Shown here: positions 8,159 to 15,306 of the stretch, piece by piece
How positions within the stretch are numbered: position 1 is the stretch's first letter
How the letters are laid out: each line of letters opens with the position of its first letter
From: Aquihabitans sp.
Lineage (GTDB): Bacteria; Actinomycetota; Acidimicrobiia; Acidimicrobiales; Iamiaceae
Assembly (NCBI GenBank): GCA_025353965.1
Contig: JANXNS010000233.1
Location: 1-35,069, forward strand
Length of the DNA: 35,069 nucleotides
Direction: 5' to 3'
The notes under the pieces: model-generated
What the model saw: only the letters and a program-made list of their open reading frames with translations
Told to the model about the DNA's origin: nothing
Databases searched by the model: none
Translations under genes and position numbers: made by a program

Positions 8159-8901
8159 TGGGCCCCAGCCCGTTTGCGAAGCTCACGCAGAGCCTGCCGT
8201 AGAAGGCGCGAGACGTGCACCTGGCTCATGCCAACCTGCTCGGCAATCTCGGATTGATTCAGGTCTTCGAAGAATCGCAGGTACACGATGGTCCGGTCCC
8301 GCTCCGGGAGGCTCTCCAGAAGTTGGGTGAGCATCACCCCCTCATCGGGGGCAAGGTCGGTTTCGTGGTGATTGCGGGTCACCGAGTGCGCTACCGCGCT
8401 TGCGCCTTCGACCGTGTCGGCCGACGTTGTGCGGTAAGCGGCGCCTGCTTCCATGCCACTCAGAACTTGGTCCACGGTGATGCCAAGTTCGGACGCAATC
8501 TCGCTAGGGGTCGGCGCCTTGCCGGTTTCGATGCTGAGCCGGGTTATGGCCGCCGGCAACTGGACGTGGAGGTCCTTGGCGCTACGCGGTACCTTGACGG
8601 CCCAGGTGGCGTCGCGGAAGTGCCGGCGAAGCTCACCGGTGATGGTTGGTACGGCGAACCCCGCGAACGGCACGCCAAAGCGCGGATCGAAGCGCTCGAC
8701 CGCCTTGAGCAGACCGAGCATGGCCACCTGCTCGAGATCGTCTAGTGGTTCACCTTTGTTGGCAAAGCGGCGTGCACACGCCTCAGCCAATGAGCGAGTG
8801 TCGACCAGGATCTGGTTGCGGATCTGTCGGTCGCCGGTGTCGCGGTACTGGATGAAGCGGGCTGTGAGCTCGGCCGAGTCTTCTTTGCGCTCGGTCGGCA
8901 T
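8155..8901 (-). CDS. SigB/SigF-family alternative sigma factor
   Basis: A 248-residue group 3 sigma factor that would direct RNA polymerase to stress or developmental promoters. Region 2 is clear (EPLDDLEQVAMLGLLKAVERFDP, FAVPTITGELRRHFRD; around residues 50-100), followed by region 3 (PTPSEIASELGITVDQVL) and region 4 with its helix-turn-helix (LPERDRTIVYLRFFEDL, QSEIAEQVGMSQVHVSRLL). The TITGELRRHFRD block is typical of SigB/F/G. It sits 4 bp after an RsbW-like gene and overlaps a phosphatase gene, the usual gene order of partner-switching loci. Its activity is therefore likely controlled by sequestration. The exact regulon is unknown. Confidence 0.93.
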   Translation of the reverse strand: MPTERKEDSAELTARFIQYRDTGDRQIRNQILVDTRSLAEACARRFANKGEPLDDLEQVAMLGLLKAVERFDPRFGVPFAGFAVPTITGELRRHFRDATWAVKVPRSAKDLHVQLPAAITRLSIETGKAPTPSEIASELGITVDQVLSGMEAGAAYRTTSADTVEGASAVAHSVTRNHHETDLAPDEGVMLTQLLESLPERDRTIVYLRFFEDLNQSEIAEQVGMSQVHVSRLLRQALRELRKRAGAQ

Positions 8902-8905
8902 TGGG

Positions 8906-9313
8906 TCACCTACCGCCAGCGGCGCTGTGCGCTGGTATCAGGGATCGTTCGAGCCAGGCCCGTGCATACCCGTCCGCCACCGTGATGGCGTAGTCGTCCG
9001 AGACCACCGAGAGAATTTGGCGGGAGAACACGAACCGGTCCTCGTCGATGGCGAGCACGGCGGTGGGCACCTGCGCATCTATGCGGATGCCCTTGCCCGT
9101 GTCCACCCGAATCTCCAGCACGAGGTCCTCACCATTGCTGGCATCGGCCAGCGCGGTGCAGAGTTCGTCGACGCCAATGCGAAGGTCATCGATGACTTCG
9201 ATATCGAACCCAGCCATGGTTGCGAGACCACCGGTCGCCAGCCGCACGGACCGGAAATAATGATTGTCAGCGGGAATGGTGATGGTCACGACGGGACTTG
9301 GCGACACGCTCAT
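8906..9313 (-). CDS. RsbW-like anti-sigma protein with degenerate ATP-binding site
   Basis: A 135-residue GHKL-fold protein, first gene of the sigma operon and presumed to bind the sigma factor encoded 4 bp downstream. The start is supported by GGGAGGA about 8 nt upstream. The expected N-box is recognisable (DLRIGVDELCTAL, residues 43-55), but the Mg-binding Asn is replaced by Ala54, and no DxGxG box is seen later in the protein. In active RsbW kinases the motif reads E-x-x-x-N. This protein may bind sigma without phosphorylating a partner, or use ATP differently. Divergent relatives of this sort may be common beside actinobacterial SigB genes. The family call is good; the kinase role is doubtful. 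Confidence 0.78.
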   Translation of the reverse strand: MSVSPSPVVTITIPADNHYFRSVRLATGGLATMAGFDIEVIDDLRIGVDELCTALADASNGEDLVLEIRVDTGKGIRIDAQVPTAVLAIDEDRFVFSRQILSVVSDDYAITVADGYARAWLERSLIPAHSAAGGR

Positions 9314-9552
9314 TGGGTCATCCTCCCATCCTCGTCCATCGGCTGCTCAAGTTTCATCGGTGTTCATCTCGTCTGGTCATCCCCTCAAAGCCGGAAATAC
9401 AGGGGCCACCTTCGGGGAACCATCCCCGCCGGGCCCGCCCTCCCTTACTCATGGCGATCTGGGCCTTTTCGGTCGGCGGTGGCCGGGCTTGGTGACGGCG
9501 ACAGAAGCAGCGCACCAACGTCGATCACCGGCAGCTCATCCATCGCCCAAGT
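9314..9552. other. Divergent intergenic region, no gene seen
   Basis: This separates the sigma operon (minus) from the flippase-like gene (plus). I see no convincing -35/-10 pair and no GTTT/GGGTAT-like SigB promoter. A short GGGG/CCCC hairpin occurs around 9414-9427. The upstream limit of the plus-strand gene is uncertain, so part of this stretch could be coding. Confidence 0.35.
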
Positions 9553-12069
9553 GTGCTGGCACCGAGCTCGCTTCGCCAGAACCGTTCAGGGCAGGGTCGG
9601 GTCGACCAGACTGTCGGCGTGGTTGCTGCGACTCGGGAAGCGGGTGCGTTGGCCCCGGAGGTTGAGCTGGTTCGGGCCGACGACGATTTGTTGTCGGGGC
9701 CCGCCTGGGGGCGTCACCCAACCGATGTGGTGCGGCTCGCCCTAGCGGCGTTGACCTTGTTGGCCACGACGGCGCTGGCCTTGCGCCACGCCACCGAGGT
9801 CCGGTCGGTCTCGGTGGATCTGGTCGACCTCGTGAACCAGCTCCCGCGCTGGATCCGAGATGTGGTTCTGGGCACCACCCAGCTGGTTGCGGTGGCCGTG
9901 CCCATCGTCCTGGTCGTCGTTCTGCTGCGCCGTCCGAGGTTGCTAGCCACGGCCGTCGGCGCCGCAATCATGGCGGCGGGGCTGATGGCCTCTTTGCAAG
10001 GGCGGCTGGACGACGCGGTGCCGAACCGGGTGGTCCTGGTGACCGAGCGTCGCTCGTGGCTCACGGGCGCGGCGTTCCCTTCGGGCGCTTACTTGGCGGC
10101 ATTCACCGCTTCGATAATCGTGCTTGGCCCGGTTCTGGCGCGAGGTTGGCGTCGGGTCGCAGGTGTGGGGCTGGCCATCGCCGTGTTGAGCCGGGTGGTC
10201 ACGGCGGTGGCCGTGCCGTTGAACCTGGCCGTCACCCTCGCCGTGGGGTCGGTGGTGGGTTCGGCCGCGTTGGTGCTGATTGGTTCTCCTCGCCGCCGAG
10301 CTAGCCGCCGTGCCGTGCTGGAGGGCTTGGCCACGGCCGGTTTCACGGCGGTGCGCATCGAGGCCGACGAGGTGGGTGCGGCCCATGCCCGCACGTTCCG
10401 GGCCACAACCGCAACCGGCCAGCAGGCCTTCGTGAAACTGCTGGGCCGCGACGAACGGGATGCCTACCTGATCCTGCGAATCCTCAAACAACTCCGCGTA
10501 AAGGATCTCGATGACATCAGGCCGAGCTGGTCGCCTGGCGAGTTGGTAGAGCACGAGACGCTCTCGGTCTTGCTGGCGGATCGGGCGGGGACGGTGGTTC
10601 CCGCGGTGGTGGCGGCGGGTACGACCAGAGGTGGCGATGGGCTGTTGGCCCTGGAAGTGGTTCCCGGCACGCGGATCGAAAACCTGGAGTGCGATCAGCT
10701 GACCGACGCCGTCCTCGACCGGATCTGGGCGCAAGTCGGCTTGCTTCATGGTCAGGGCATCGCTCACCGTTGGCTCACGGCACACCATGTGTTGCTGGCC
10801 GAGGCGATGGACGCCAACGAATCGGGGGCGTCGACGGTCACATTGGTGGACTTCCGCTGGGCGGCCCGCCAGGCGGAGCCGCAGGTCTTGGCGGCCGACA
10901 TCGCGATGCTGGTGACCAGCTTGGCGCTCATCGTCGGCGCAGAGCGCTCGGTCGATGCGGCGGCGCGGGCGTTGGACACCGATCAGATGGTGCGGGCGCT
11001 TCCGCTGGTCCAGCCGCTGGCCATGCCGGAGGACGTCCGGGCTGGCATTGGCGGCCAAAATCATGTGCTCCCAGCGGTGCGCAGCCGCCTCCAAGCTGCG
11101 GCGGGCGGCGTGCCTTACCAATTGGCGGACATCGAGCGGGTGAGCTTTCAGCAGATCGTTGCCCTGGCCGGCGGGGTGGTCATGGTGTATAGCCTGTTGT
11201 CGTTTGCCTCGAGCTGGTCCGAGATTTCGCGGGCACTGGCCGTGGTATCGCTGTGGTCTCTACCCGGGTTGGTTGCCTTGGCGGCGGTGCCGTACGTGGC
11301 GGGGGCGGCGACGTTCGCTTCGGTGGTTCCCCAGCGGCTGCCGTTCTTTGAAGTGGTGCGGCTGATGGTGGGGCAGTCGTTCCTGAACCGGTTCACGCCC
11401 GCCAACTCCGGTGGTATGGCCTTGCGAGTTCGCTACGTGCAGAAACGCGGTGGAGACCTGGGCGGGGCGGCGGCCGCGGTTGGGCTCACCAGTGTGGCGA
11501 GCGGGATTGCCCAGGTGGCCATCTTGGGATTGTTTGCGGTCTGGGCGGGGTCGTCGGCGGGCGGCCTCCGGTTCTCGCTGCCGGAAGCGAGCACCGCGGC
11601 CGTGGTGTTGGCGGGTGCGGCCGTCATCACTGGCTTGGTCTGGTTCACGCCATGGGGACGACGGGTGGTGGCCCGGCGGATCGAGACCAGCATGCGCCAG
11701 GTGTGGGCGACGCTGCGGCGCCTGGCCCGCCAGCCCGCCCGATTTGTCACCCTGTTCGCCACGACCTTTGTGTCGAAGCTCGCCATGGTCGCGGCCTTCA
11801 CCGAGAGCAGCCGAGCGGTTGACATTTCCTTGTCGTTCCCGAAGCTTGGGCTCCTCTACCTCACCGCGTCGTCCTTGGCCTCAGCGGCGCCGACGCCCGG
11901 CGGGGTTGGTGCGGTGGAGGCCGCGCTCACCGCGGCGCTGACCGGCGCCGGTATTCCGGTGACCGATGCCCTTTCGGCCGTCTTTCTCTTCCGCCTGGTC
12001 ACCTACTGGCTCCCGGTGCCCTTTGGCTGGTGGTCGCTCCGGCGGTTGCAGCGCACGGTCCTGGCCTGA
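9553..12069 (+). CDS. Tripartite membrane protein: PAP2-like, kinase-like and lysyl-PG-synthase TM (flippase) domains
   Basis: An 838-residue protein with three parts. Residues about 55-240 hold several membrane segments with a PAP2-like remnant (AFPSGAYLAAF, then VLSRVV) in which the catalytic His of the SGH motif is replaced. Residues about 250-530 resemble a RIO/aminoglycoside-kinase fold: FVKLLGRD as the ATP-Lys strand, HRWLTAHHVLL where HRDLxxxNVLL is expected, and TLVDFRWA for the DFG region. The catalytic loop lacks the Asp and Asn, so it is probably a pseudokinase. Residues about 540-838 are the lysylphosphatidylglycerol synthase TM domain (UPF0104), with NRFTPANSGG and AAPTPGGVGAVEA. 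Such domains move or bind lipid-linked substrates. The GTG start is uncertain; a GTG at 9619 is possible. Confidence 0.82.
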   Translation: MLAPSSLRQNRSGQGRVDQTVGVVAATREAGALAPEVELVRADDDLLSGPAWGRHPTDVVRLALAALTLLATTALALRHATEVRSVSVDLVDLVNQLPRWIRDVVLGTTQLVAVAVPIVLVVVLLRRPRLLATAVGAAIMAAGLMASLQGRLDDAVPNRVVLVTERRSWLTGAAFPSGAYLAAFTASIIVLGPVLARGWRRVAGVGLAIAVLSRVVTAVAVPLNLAVTLAVGSVVGSAALVLIGSPRRRASRRAVLEGLATAGFTAVRIEADEVGAAHARTFRATTATGQQAFVKLLGRDERDAYLILRILKQLRVKDLDDIRPSWSPGELVEHETLSVLLADRAGTVVPAVVAAGTTRGGDGLLALEVVPGTRIENLECDQLTDAVLDRIWAQVGLLHGQGIAHRWLTAHHVLLAEAMDANESGASTVTLVDFRWAARQAEPQVLAADIAMLVTSLALIVGAERSVDAAARALDTDQMVRALPLVQPLAMPEDVRAGIGGQNHVLPAVRSRLQAAAGGVPYQLADIERVSFQQIVALAGGVVMVYSLLSFASSWSEISRALAVVSLWSLPGLVALAAVPYVAGAATFASVVPQRLPFFEVVRLMVGQSFLNRFTPANSGGMALRVRYVQKRGGDLGGAAAAVGLTSVASGIAQVAILGLFAVWAGSSAGGLRFSLPEASTAAVVLAGAAVITGLVWFTPWGRRVVARRIETSMRQVWATLRRLARQPARFVTLFATTFVSKLAMVAAFTESSRAVDISLSFPKLGLLYLTASSLASAAPTPGGVGAVEAALTAALTGAGIPVTDALSAVFLFRLVTYWLPVPFGWWSLRRLQRTVLA

Positions 12070-12090
12070 TCGACCCCGAACGAGCACCGC

Positions 12091-12657
12091 ATGGACACTG
12101 AAACCGTCACGCTTTTCCTCGCCCTGTTGGCCGTCATGGCGCAGGTTGCGGTGGTTTCTGCCGTGGTGTTGGTAGTGGGGGGCCGGTTCTCGCCATCGGT
12201 GCGGGTGGTGGGCCAGCGGGTAGTGGCGGAGATTGGTCCGCAGGCCTTGGGCCTGGCCGCGGTGGTGGCCTTGGTGTGCATGAGCGGCAGCCTTTATTTC
12301 TCGCAGGTAGCGCATTTTCTTCCGTGCCGACTGTGCTGGTATCAGCGTGTGGCGATGTACCCACTGGTGGTGATCCTGGGGGTTTCGGCCATCACCCGAT
12401 TCCACCGGATACGCCCCTTCGCCGCCGTGCTGGCCGGCCTGGGTGCGTGCGTGTCGATTTTCCATATCCTCGTGGAGCGCTACCCAAACCTGGAGACCAG
12501 CTCGTGCGATCCGGCCAACCCGTGCTCGCTCATTTGGGTCGAAAAGTTTGGTTACCTCACCATCCCCACCATGGCGTTGTCGGGCTTCGCCCTCATCCTC
12601 GTCTTGCTCGCGGTGGCTCGCCCCGCGGCCCAACCACTTGCCCAGGAGGCACCATGA
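12091..12657 (+). CDS. DsbB-family disulfide bond formation membrane protein
   Basis: A 188-residue thiol oxidase of the cytoplasmic membrane that would pass electrons from an extracytoplasmic thioredoxin-fold partner to quinone. The two required Cys pairs are present: Cys79/Cys82 in PCRLCWYQR, and Cys139/Cys145 in CDPANPC, in the second extracytoplasmic loop. About five hydrophobic segments are seen, one more at the N-terminus than the standard four-helix core. It starts 21 nt after the flippase-like gene and overlaps the thioredoxin-like gene by 4 bp (ATGA), so the pair is translationally coupled. DsbB/BdbC assignment is strong; the exact partner is inferred from coupling. Confidence 0.92.
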   Translation: MDTETVTLFLALLAVMAQVAVVSAVVLVVGGRFSPSVRVVGQRVVAEIGPQALGLAAVVALVCMSGSLYFSQVAHFLPCRLCWYQRVAMYPLVVILGVSAITRFHRIRPFAAVLAGLGACVSIFHILVERYPNLETSSCDPANPCSLIWVEKFGYLTIPTMALSGFALILVLLAVARPAAQPLAQEAP

Positions 12658-13316
12658 CTAGTCCCGAGAATGCGCCCGCCAGTCGTGGCCCAGTGGTTTG
12701 GTACGCGGCGCTGGCCGTGGTGATGTTGCTCGGGGTCGTGGCCGTCGTGGCCGCTCGAAGTTCGAGCAACACGGTGAGCAATAAGGTGGCCACCGCGCAA
12801 ACCTCCAAGGTGAAGACGGGTTCCTCGTCCAAGGCCCTCCCGCAGCTCATGGACGGCAAGGCCGACGCCGCGATCGGCCAAATCATCCCCGCCGTGTCCG
12901 GCAAGACACTCGATGGCGACGCCATCACCATTGGGCCGGACGGCACTTCGAAGGTGGTCGTATTCGTGGCCCACTGGTGCCCCCATTGCCAGGCCGAGGT
13001 GCCGAAAATCGTGGGGCACCTCAAAGACTCCCCCATGCCGGTGGGGGTCAAGCTGCTCACTGTGTCCACCAATGTGGTCAAGGAACGGGGCAACTATCCG
13101 CCCAAAGCGTGGCTCGACAGGGTCGGGTGGACCGCACCCGTCATGGCCGACTCCACCGACAACGCGGCCGCCACCGCCTACGGCCTCACTTCGTTCCCGT
13201 ACTTCGTGGTGGCCGACGCGGAGGGCAAGGTGGTAACTCGCGTCACCGGCGAGATTTCGATGGACACATTCGACCAACTCGTCAAAGCCGCCGAGACCGG
13301 CAAAGCCCCGTCCTGA
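12654..13316 (+). CDS. Membrane-anchored thioredoxin-fold protein (DsbA/TlpA-like)
   Basis: A 220-residue protein with an N-terminal membrane anchor (about residues 13-34) and an extracytoplasmic thioredoxin fold. The active site is WCPHC (Cys109, Cys112), and a cis-Pro lies in SFPYFVV near residue 180. CPHC is the dipeptide seen in oxidising DsbA proteins, which fits its coupling to DsbB. The overall fold resembles the TlpA/ResA group, so a reductase role remains possible. The ATG at 12654 was chosen because a perfect AGGAGG lies at 12644-12649; a longer upstream frame belongs to a shadow of dsbB. Its stop codon lies in the left arm of a terminator hairpin. Confidence 0.92.
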   Translation: MTSPENAPASRGPVVWYAALAVVMLLGVVAVVAARSSSNTVSNKVATAQTSKVKTGSSSKALPQLMDGKADAAIGQIIPAVSGKTLDGDAITIGPDGTSKVVVFVAHWCPHCQAEVPKIVGHLKDSPMPVGVKLLTVSTNVVKERGNYPPKAWLDRVGWTAPVMADSTDNAAATAYGLTSFPYFVVADAEGKVVTRVTGEISMDTFDQLVKAAETGKAPS

Positions 13317-13338
13317 CCCCGGCTGTGAAGGGGGTCAG
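13313..13338. terminator. Bidirectional terminator whose arms carry both stop codons
   Basis: CTGACCCC (13313-13320) pairs with GGGGTCAG (13331-13338) across a 10-nt loop. The TGA at 13314-13316 ends the thioredoxin-like gene, and the TCA at 13335-13337 is the stop of the opposing gene. TTTC follows on the plus strand. Confidence 0.7.
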
Positions 13339-13805
13339 TTTCGATAGATTTTGGCGAGCCAGTCACCCGTTAGAGGGACCGGGCTTAGGGCGTGTGAGGC
13401 GGCCAAGAGCCACCACACCACGTTGGCAGGGTCGGCGGTAGCTGGCGCCGTGACCACCAAGCCGCGACGGGGGTGGTCCACCACCTTGAACCAGCCTGGC
13501 TCGAGTGGAAGTTCGTGCTCGATCAGTCGGGCAATGGCCTTGGGCCCGGAGCCGTGTTCGATGCCCAGCGTGCAGCGGTGGCCCGGCTCATCCGGCGGGG
13601 TCCACGTGGCCAATGGCACGGGCTCGCCACGAGCCGAGAAGATGGTAGCCAACAGGTTGCGCGGCGGTGGTTCGTGGCCCATCTCAACTTCGGGCGTGAA
13701 GTTCACCCAGCCGCGGCCTGCCTCGGTGAGCTGGGCCAGCACGGTCTCGATCAGGGTGAGGTCGTCTTCGGAGAACGGCAGTTCTTCGGTGGGTTTGATC
13801 GCCAT
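13335..13805 (-). CDS. Conserved-looking cytoplasmic protein of unknown function
   Basis: A 156-residue soluble protein without a signal peptide or membrane segment. I do not recognise the family. It has an acidic N-terminus (FSEDDLTLIETVLAQL), a middle beta-rich region with LLATIFSARGEP and ATWTPPDEPGHRCTLGI, and a C-terminus NVVWWLLAASHALSPVPLTGDWLA. The pattern suggests a compact alpha-beta domain. It shares the orientation of prmA but is separated from it by 63 bp, and has its own -10 six nt before the ATG. No function is assigned. Confidence 0.75.
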   Translation of the reverse strand: MAIKPTEELPFSEDDLTLIETVLAQLTEAGRGWVNFTPEVEMGHEPPPRNLLATIFSARGEPVPLATWTPPDEPGHRCTLGIEHGSGPKAIARLIEHELPLEPGWFKVVDHPRRGLVVTAPATADPANVVWWLLAASHALSPVPLTGDWLAKIYRN

Positions 13806-13811
13806 GTGCTG

Positions 13812-13817
13812 AGGTTA
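13812..13817 (-). promoter_or_regulatory. Candidate -10 for a leaderless transcript (156-residue protein)
   Basis: On the minus strand TAACCT, then 6 nt, then the ATG ending at 13805. No Shine-Dalgarno sequence is visible. Confidence 0.55.
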
Positions 13818-13868
13818 GAACTCATCGCGGCCTGCCCAGCCGGTGAGGTCGCAGTTCCGAACGGGGCC

Positions 13869-14735
13869 CTACGAGTTCGGCCGCTCGTGGGCCGGAGGAG
13901 GGCGGAGGCTGATCGCCGCCCAACCGTCGCTCAGCGCAACATCGGCCACGGTGAGCCCGGTGAGCGCGCCGGTTGCCTGTTCCCACTGATCGCTGAGCAG
14001 CCCGGACACGACCAGCATCCCCGTCGGCGCCACCACGCTCGCCAAGTCCGCCGCCAACTCAACGATCACGGGGGCCAACAGGTTGGCCAGCACCAGGTCG
14101 TATGTCGCACCAGCTTCTGCCACCGACGCAAGTGACGCCGTGGACGCGTGCACGCTGGCGCCGACCCCATTTCGTTGGGCATTGGCCTTGGTGGCCGATG
14201 GCGACTCAGGATCGACATCAATGCCGTCCACCCTGGCCGCTCCGAGGAGGGCCGCCCCGATAGCCAGAACGCCGCTCCCGCATCCGACGTCAAGCACGGT
14301 CGTTGTGGATGTAATCAGCGACACCAACCGGCCCAGCACCAGCCGAGTAGTGGGATGCGAACCAGACCCAAACGTGTGGGCCGGGTCCATCCAGAGGAGG
14401 TGCTCGCCCGGGACCATGGCCGGTGGGTGCAGCCACGGCGGAACGATCACGAACGGTGCAGCACGTTCCACCGCGGCCCACGCTCGCCACCCGTCCAGGC
14501 CGTCGTCGGTCACCGGCACCAACTGGACGTTTCTGACGCTGAGCGCCTGGGCCGCGGTTGCTGCTGCGGCCGCTTGCGCTGGGTCGTCGAACCCGGCCAA
14601 CAACACGGTGGTATCGGCCGTGTCCTGTTCCTCGATGGCCGCGGGCGCAAACTGCCACAGCACGTCGGCCACCAACTCCGCCTCGCCGGGACCCACCTCC
14701 ACCACCACCCGGGTCCAGCCGCGCCCGAGGTCCAT
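13869..14735 (-). CDS. prmA: Ribosomal protein L11 methyltransferase
   Basis: A 288-residue SAM-dependent methyltransferase, close to the usual PrmA length, that trimethylates ribosomal protein L11. The PrmA-specific block DPAHTFGSGSHPTTRL (residues 117-131) precedes the SAM-binding motif I VLDVGCGSGVLAIGA (147-161), then GIDVDPE and VLANLLAPV (the NL-P motif IV region). The N-terminal L11-recognition half is present but short. The frame is open further upstream, but nothing before the Met at 14735 looks like protein and a -10 (TAGAGT) sits 7 nt before it, so this start was chosen. Transcribed away from the RsbW-like gene at 14872. Confidence 0.92.
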   Translation of the reverse strand: MDLGRGWTRVVVEVGPGEAELVADVLWQFAPAAIEEQDTADTTVLLAGFDDPAQAAAAATAAQALSVRNVQLVPVTDDGLDGWRAWAAVERAAPFVIVPPWLHPPAMVPGEHLLWMDPAHTFGSGSHPTTRLVLGRLVSLITSTTTVLDVGCGSGVLAIGAALLGAARVDGIDVDPESPSATKANAQRNGVGASVHASTASLASVAEAGATYDLVLANLLAPVIVELAADLASVVAPTGMLVVSGLLSDQWEQATGALTGLTVADVALSDGWAAISLRPPPAHERPNS

Positions 14736-14742
14736 CGGGAGC

Positions 14743-14748
14743 ACTCTA
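14743..14748 (-). promoter_or_regulatory. Candidate -10 for leaderless prmA
   Basis: TAGAGT on the minus strand, 7 nt before the prmA ATG; no Shine-Dalgarno sequence. Confidence 0.55.
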
Positions 14749-14856
14749 GGAGACCGCCGACGACTCCTTGTGGCCGGTGGGCAGCCAAGCCATGGCTGGC
14801 GACTGGCGAGTTGGTTGCTGCTGCAAGGAACGGGATTCAGCTCGGCGTCCGCTGGG

Positions 14857-14862
14857 TACGGT
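14857..14862 (+). promoter_or_regulatory. Candidate -10 for the second RsbW-like gene
   Basis: TACGGT lies 9 nt before the ATG at 14872, predicting a leader of only 0-3 nt. Confidence 0.4.
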
Positions 14863-14871
14863 CCCAAACGC

Positions 14872-15261
14872 ATGGCTGATCGGATCGTGTTGACGCCCAA
14901 CTCAGGAAGTGTCGCCATCGCCCGGCGCTGGACGACCGACCAAACCAATGGGCTGGGCCTGGGCAATCTCGCCGAAACGGTATCGCTACTGGTGAGTGAA
15001 CTCGTAACCAATGTGGTGCTGCACGCGCAGACCGAATGTGAGCTCACCGTGCGGGCTCACCGGGGTGGCATTCGGGTGGAGGTGATCGACGGCAGTGACC
15101 AGTTCCCGGTCGGAGCTGTGGCCCCCGATCCGCTGGCGCTGTCCGGGCGCGGCATGCTGCTGGTCGACGCGCTGAGCTCGGCTCACGGCTCAGAAGCTGC
15201 GCCCGGCGGAGGAAAACTCGTGTGGTTCGAGATCGAAAATCTGGCGGACCAGCCCCAGTAA
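14872..15261 (+). CDS. RsbW/SpoIIAB-like ATP-binding protein (HATPase_c_2)
   Basis: A 129-residue GHKL ATPase of the anti-sigma kinase type. Unlike the paralogue at 8906-9313 it has an intact N-box (LLVSELVTNVVLHA; Glu43, Asn47) followed by VEVIDGS (the D-x-G box) and LSGRGMLLVDAL (the G2 region), so it should bind ATP and may phosphorylate a STAS partner. No sigma factor or STAS gene is adjacent; the next gene is a sulfatase 45 bp away. Stand-alone proteins of this type in actinobacteria often bind distant regulators, so it could work with the sigma locus about 5.5 kb away. That link is inference. Confidence 0.88.
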   Translation: MADRIVLTPNSGSVAIARRWTTDQTNGLGLGNLAETVSLLVSELVTNVVLHAQTECELTVRAHRGGIRVEVIDGSDQFPVGAVAPDPLALSGRGMLLVDALSSAHGSEAAPGGGKLVWFEIENLADQPQ

Positions 15262-15306
15262 CGTGTCGACCGTGGCCCGGTGCTGTGTCGGGCGGGGAGG
15301 GGAACG

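Noticed and set aside
9314-9552. A SigB-type autoregulatory promoter before the sigma operon
   Set aside because: No GTTT-spacer-GGGTAT-like sequence was found in the intergenic region on the minus strand.
9943-11121. A 392-codon minus-strand frame
   Set aside because: Antisense shadow of the flippase-like gene, rich in Arg, His and Gln as expected from the complementary strand.
12276-12653. A 5' extension of the thioredoxin-like gene
   Set aside because: It overlaps dsbB in another frame. The perfect AGGAGG at 12644-12649 fixes the start at 12654.
14083-14871. A 5' extension of the second RsbW-like gene
   Set aside because: The frame is open but antisense to prmA, and the protein-like sequence begins only at the ATG at 14872, which has a -10 nearby.
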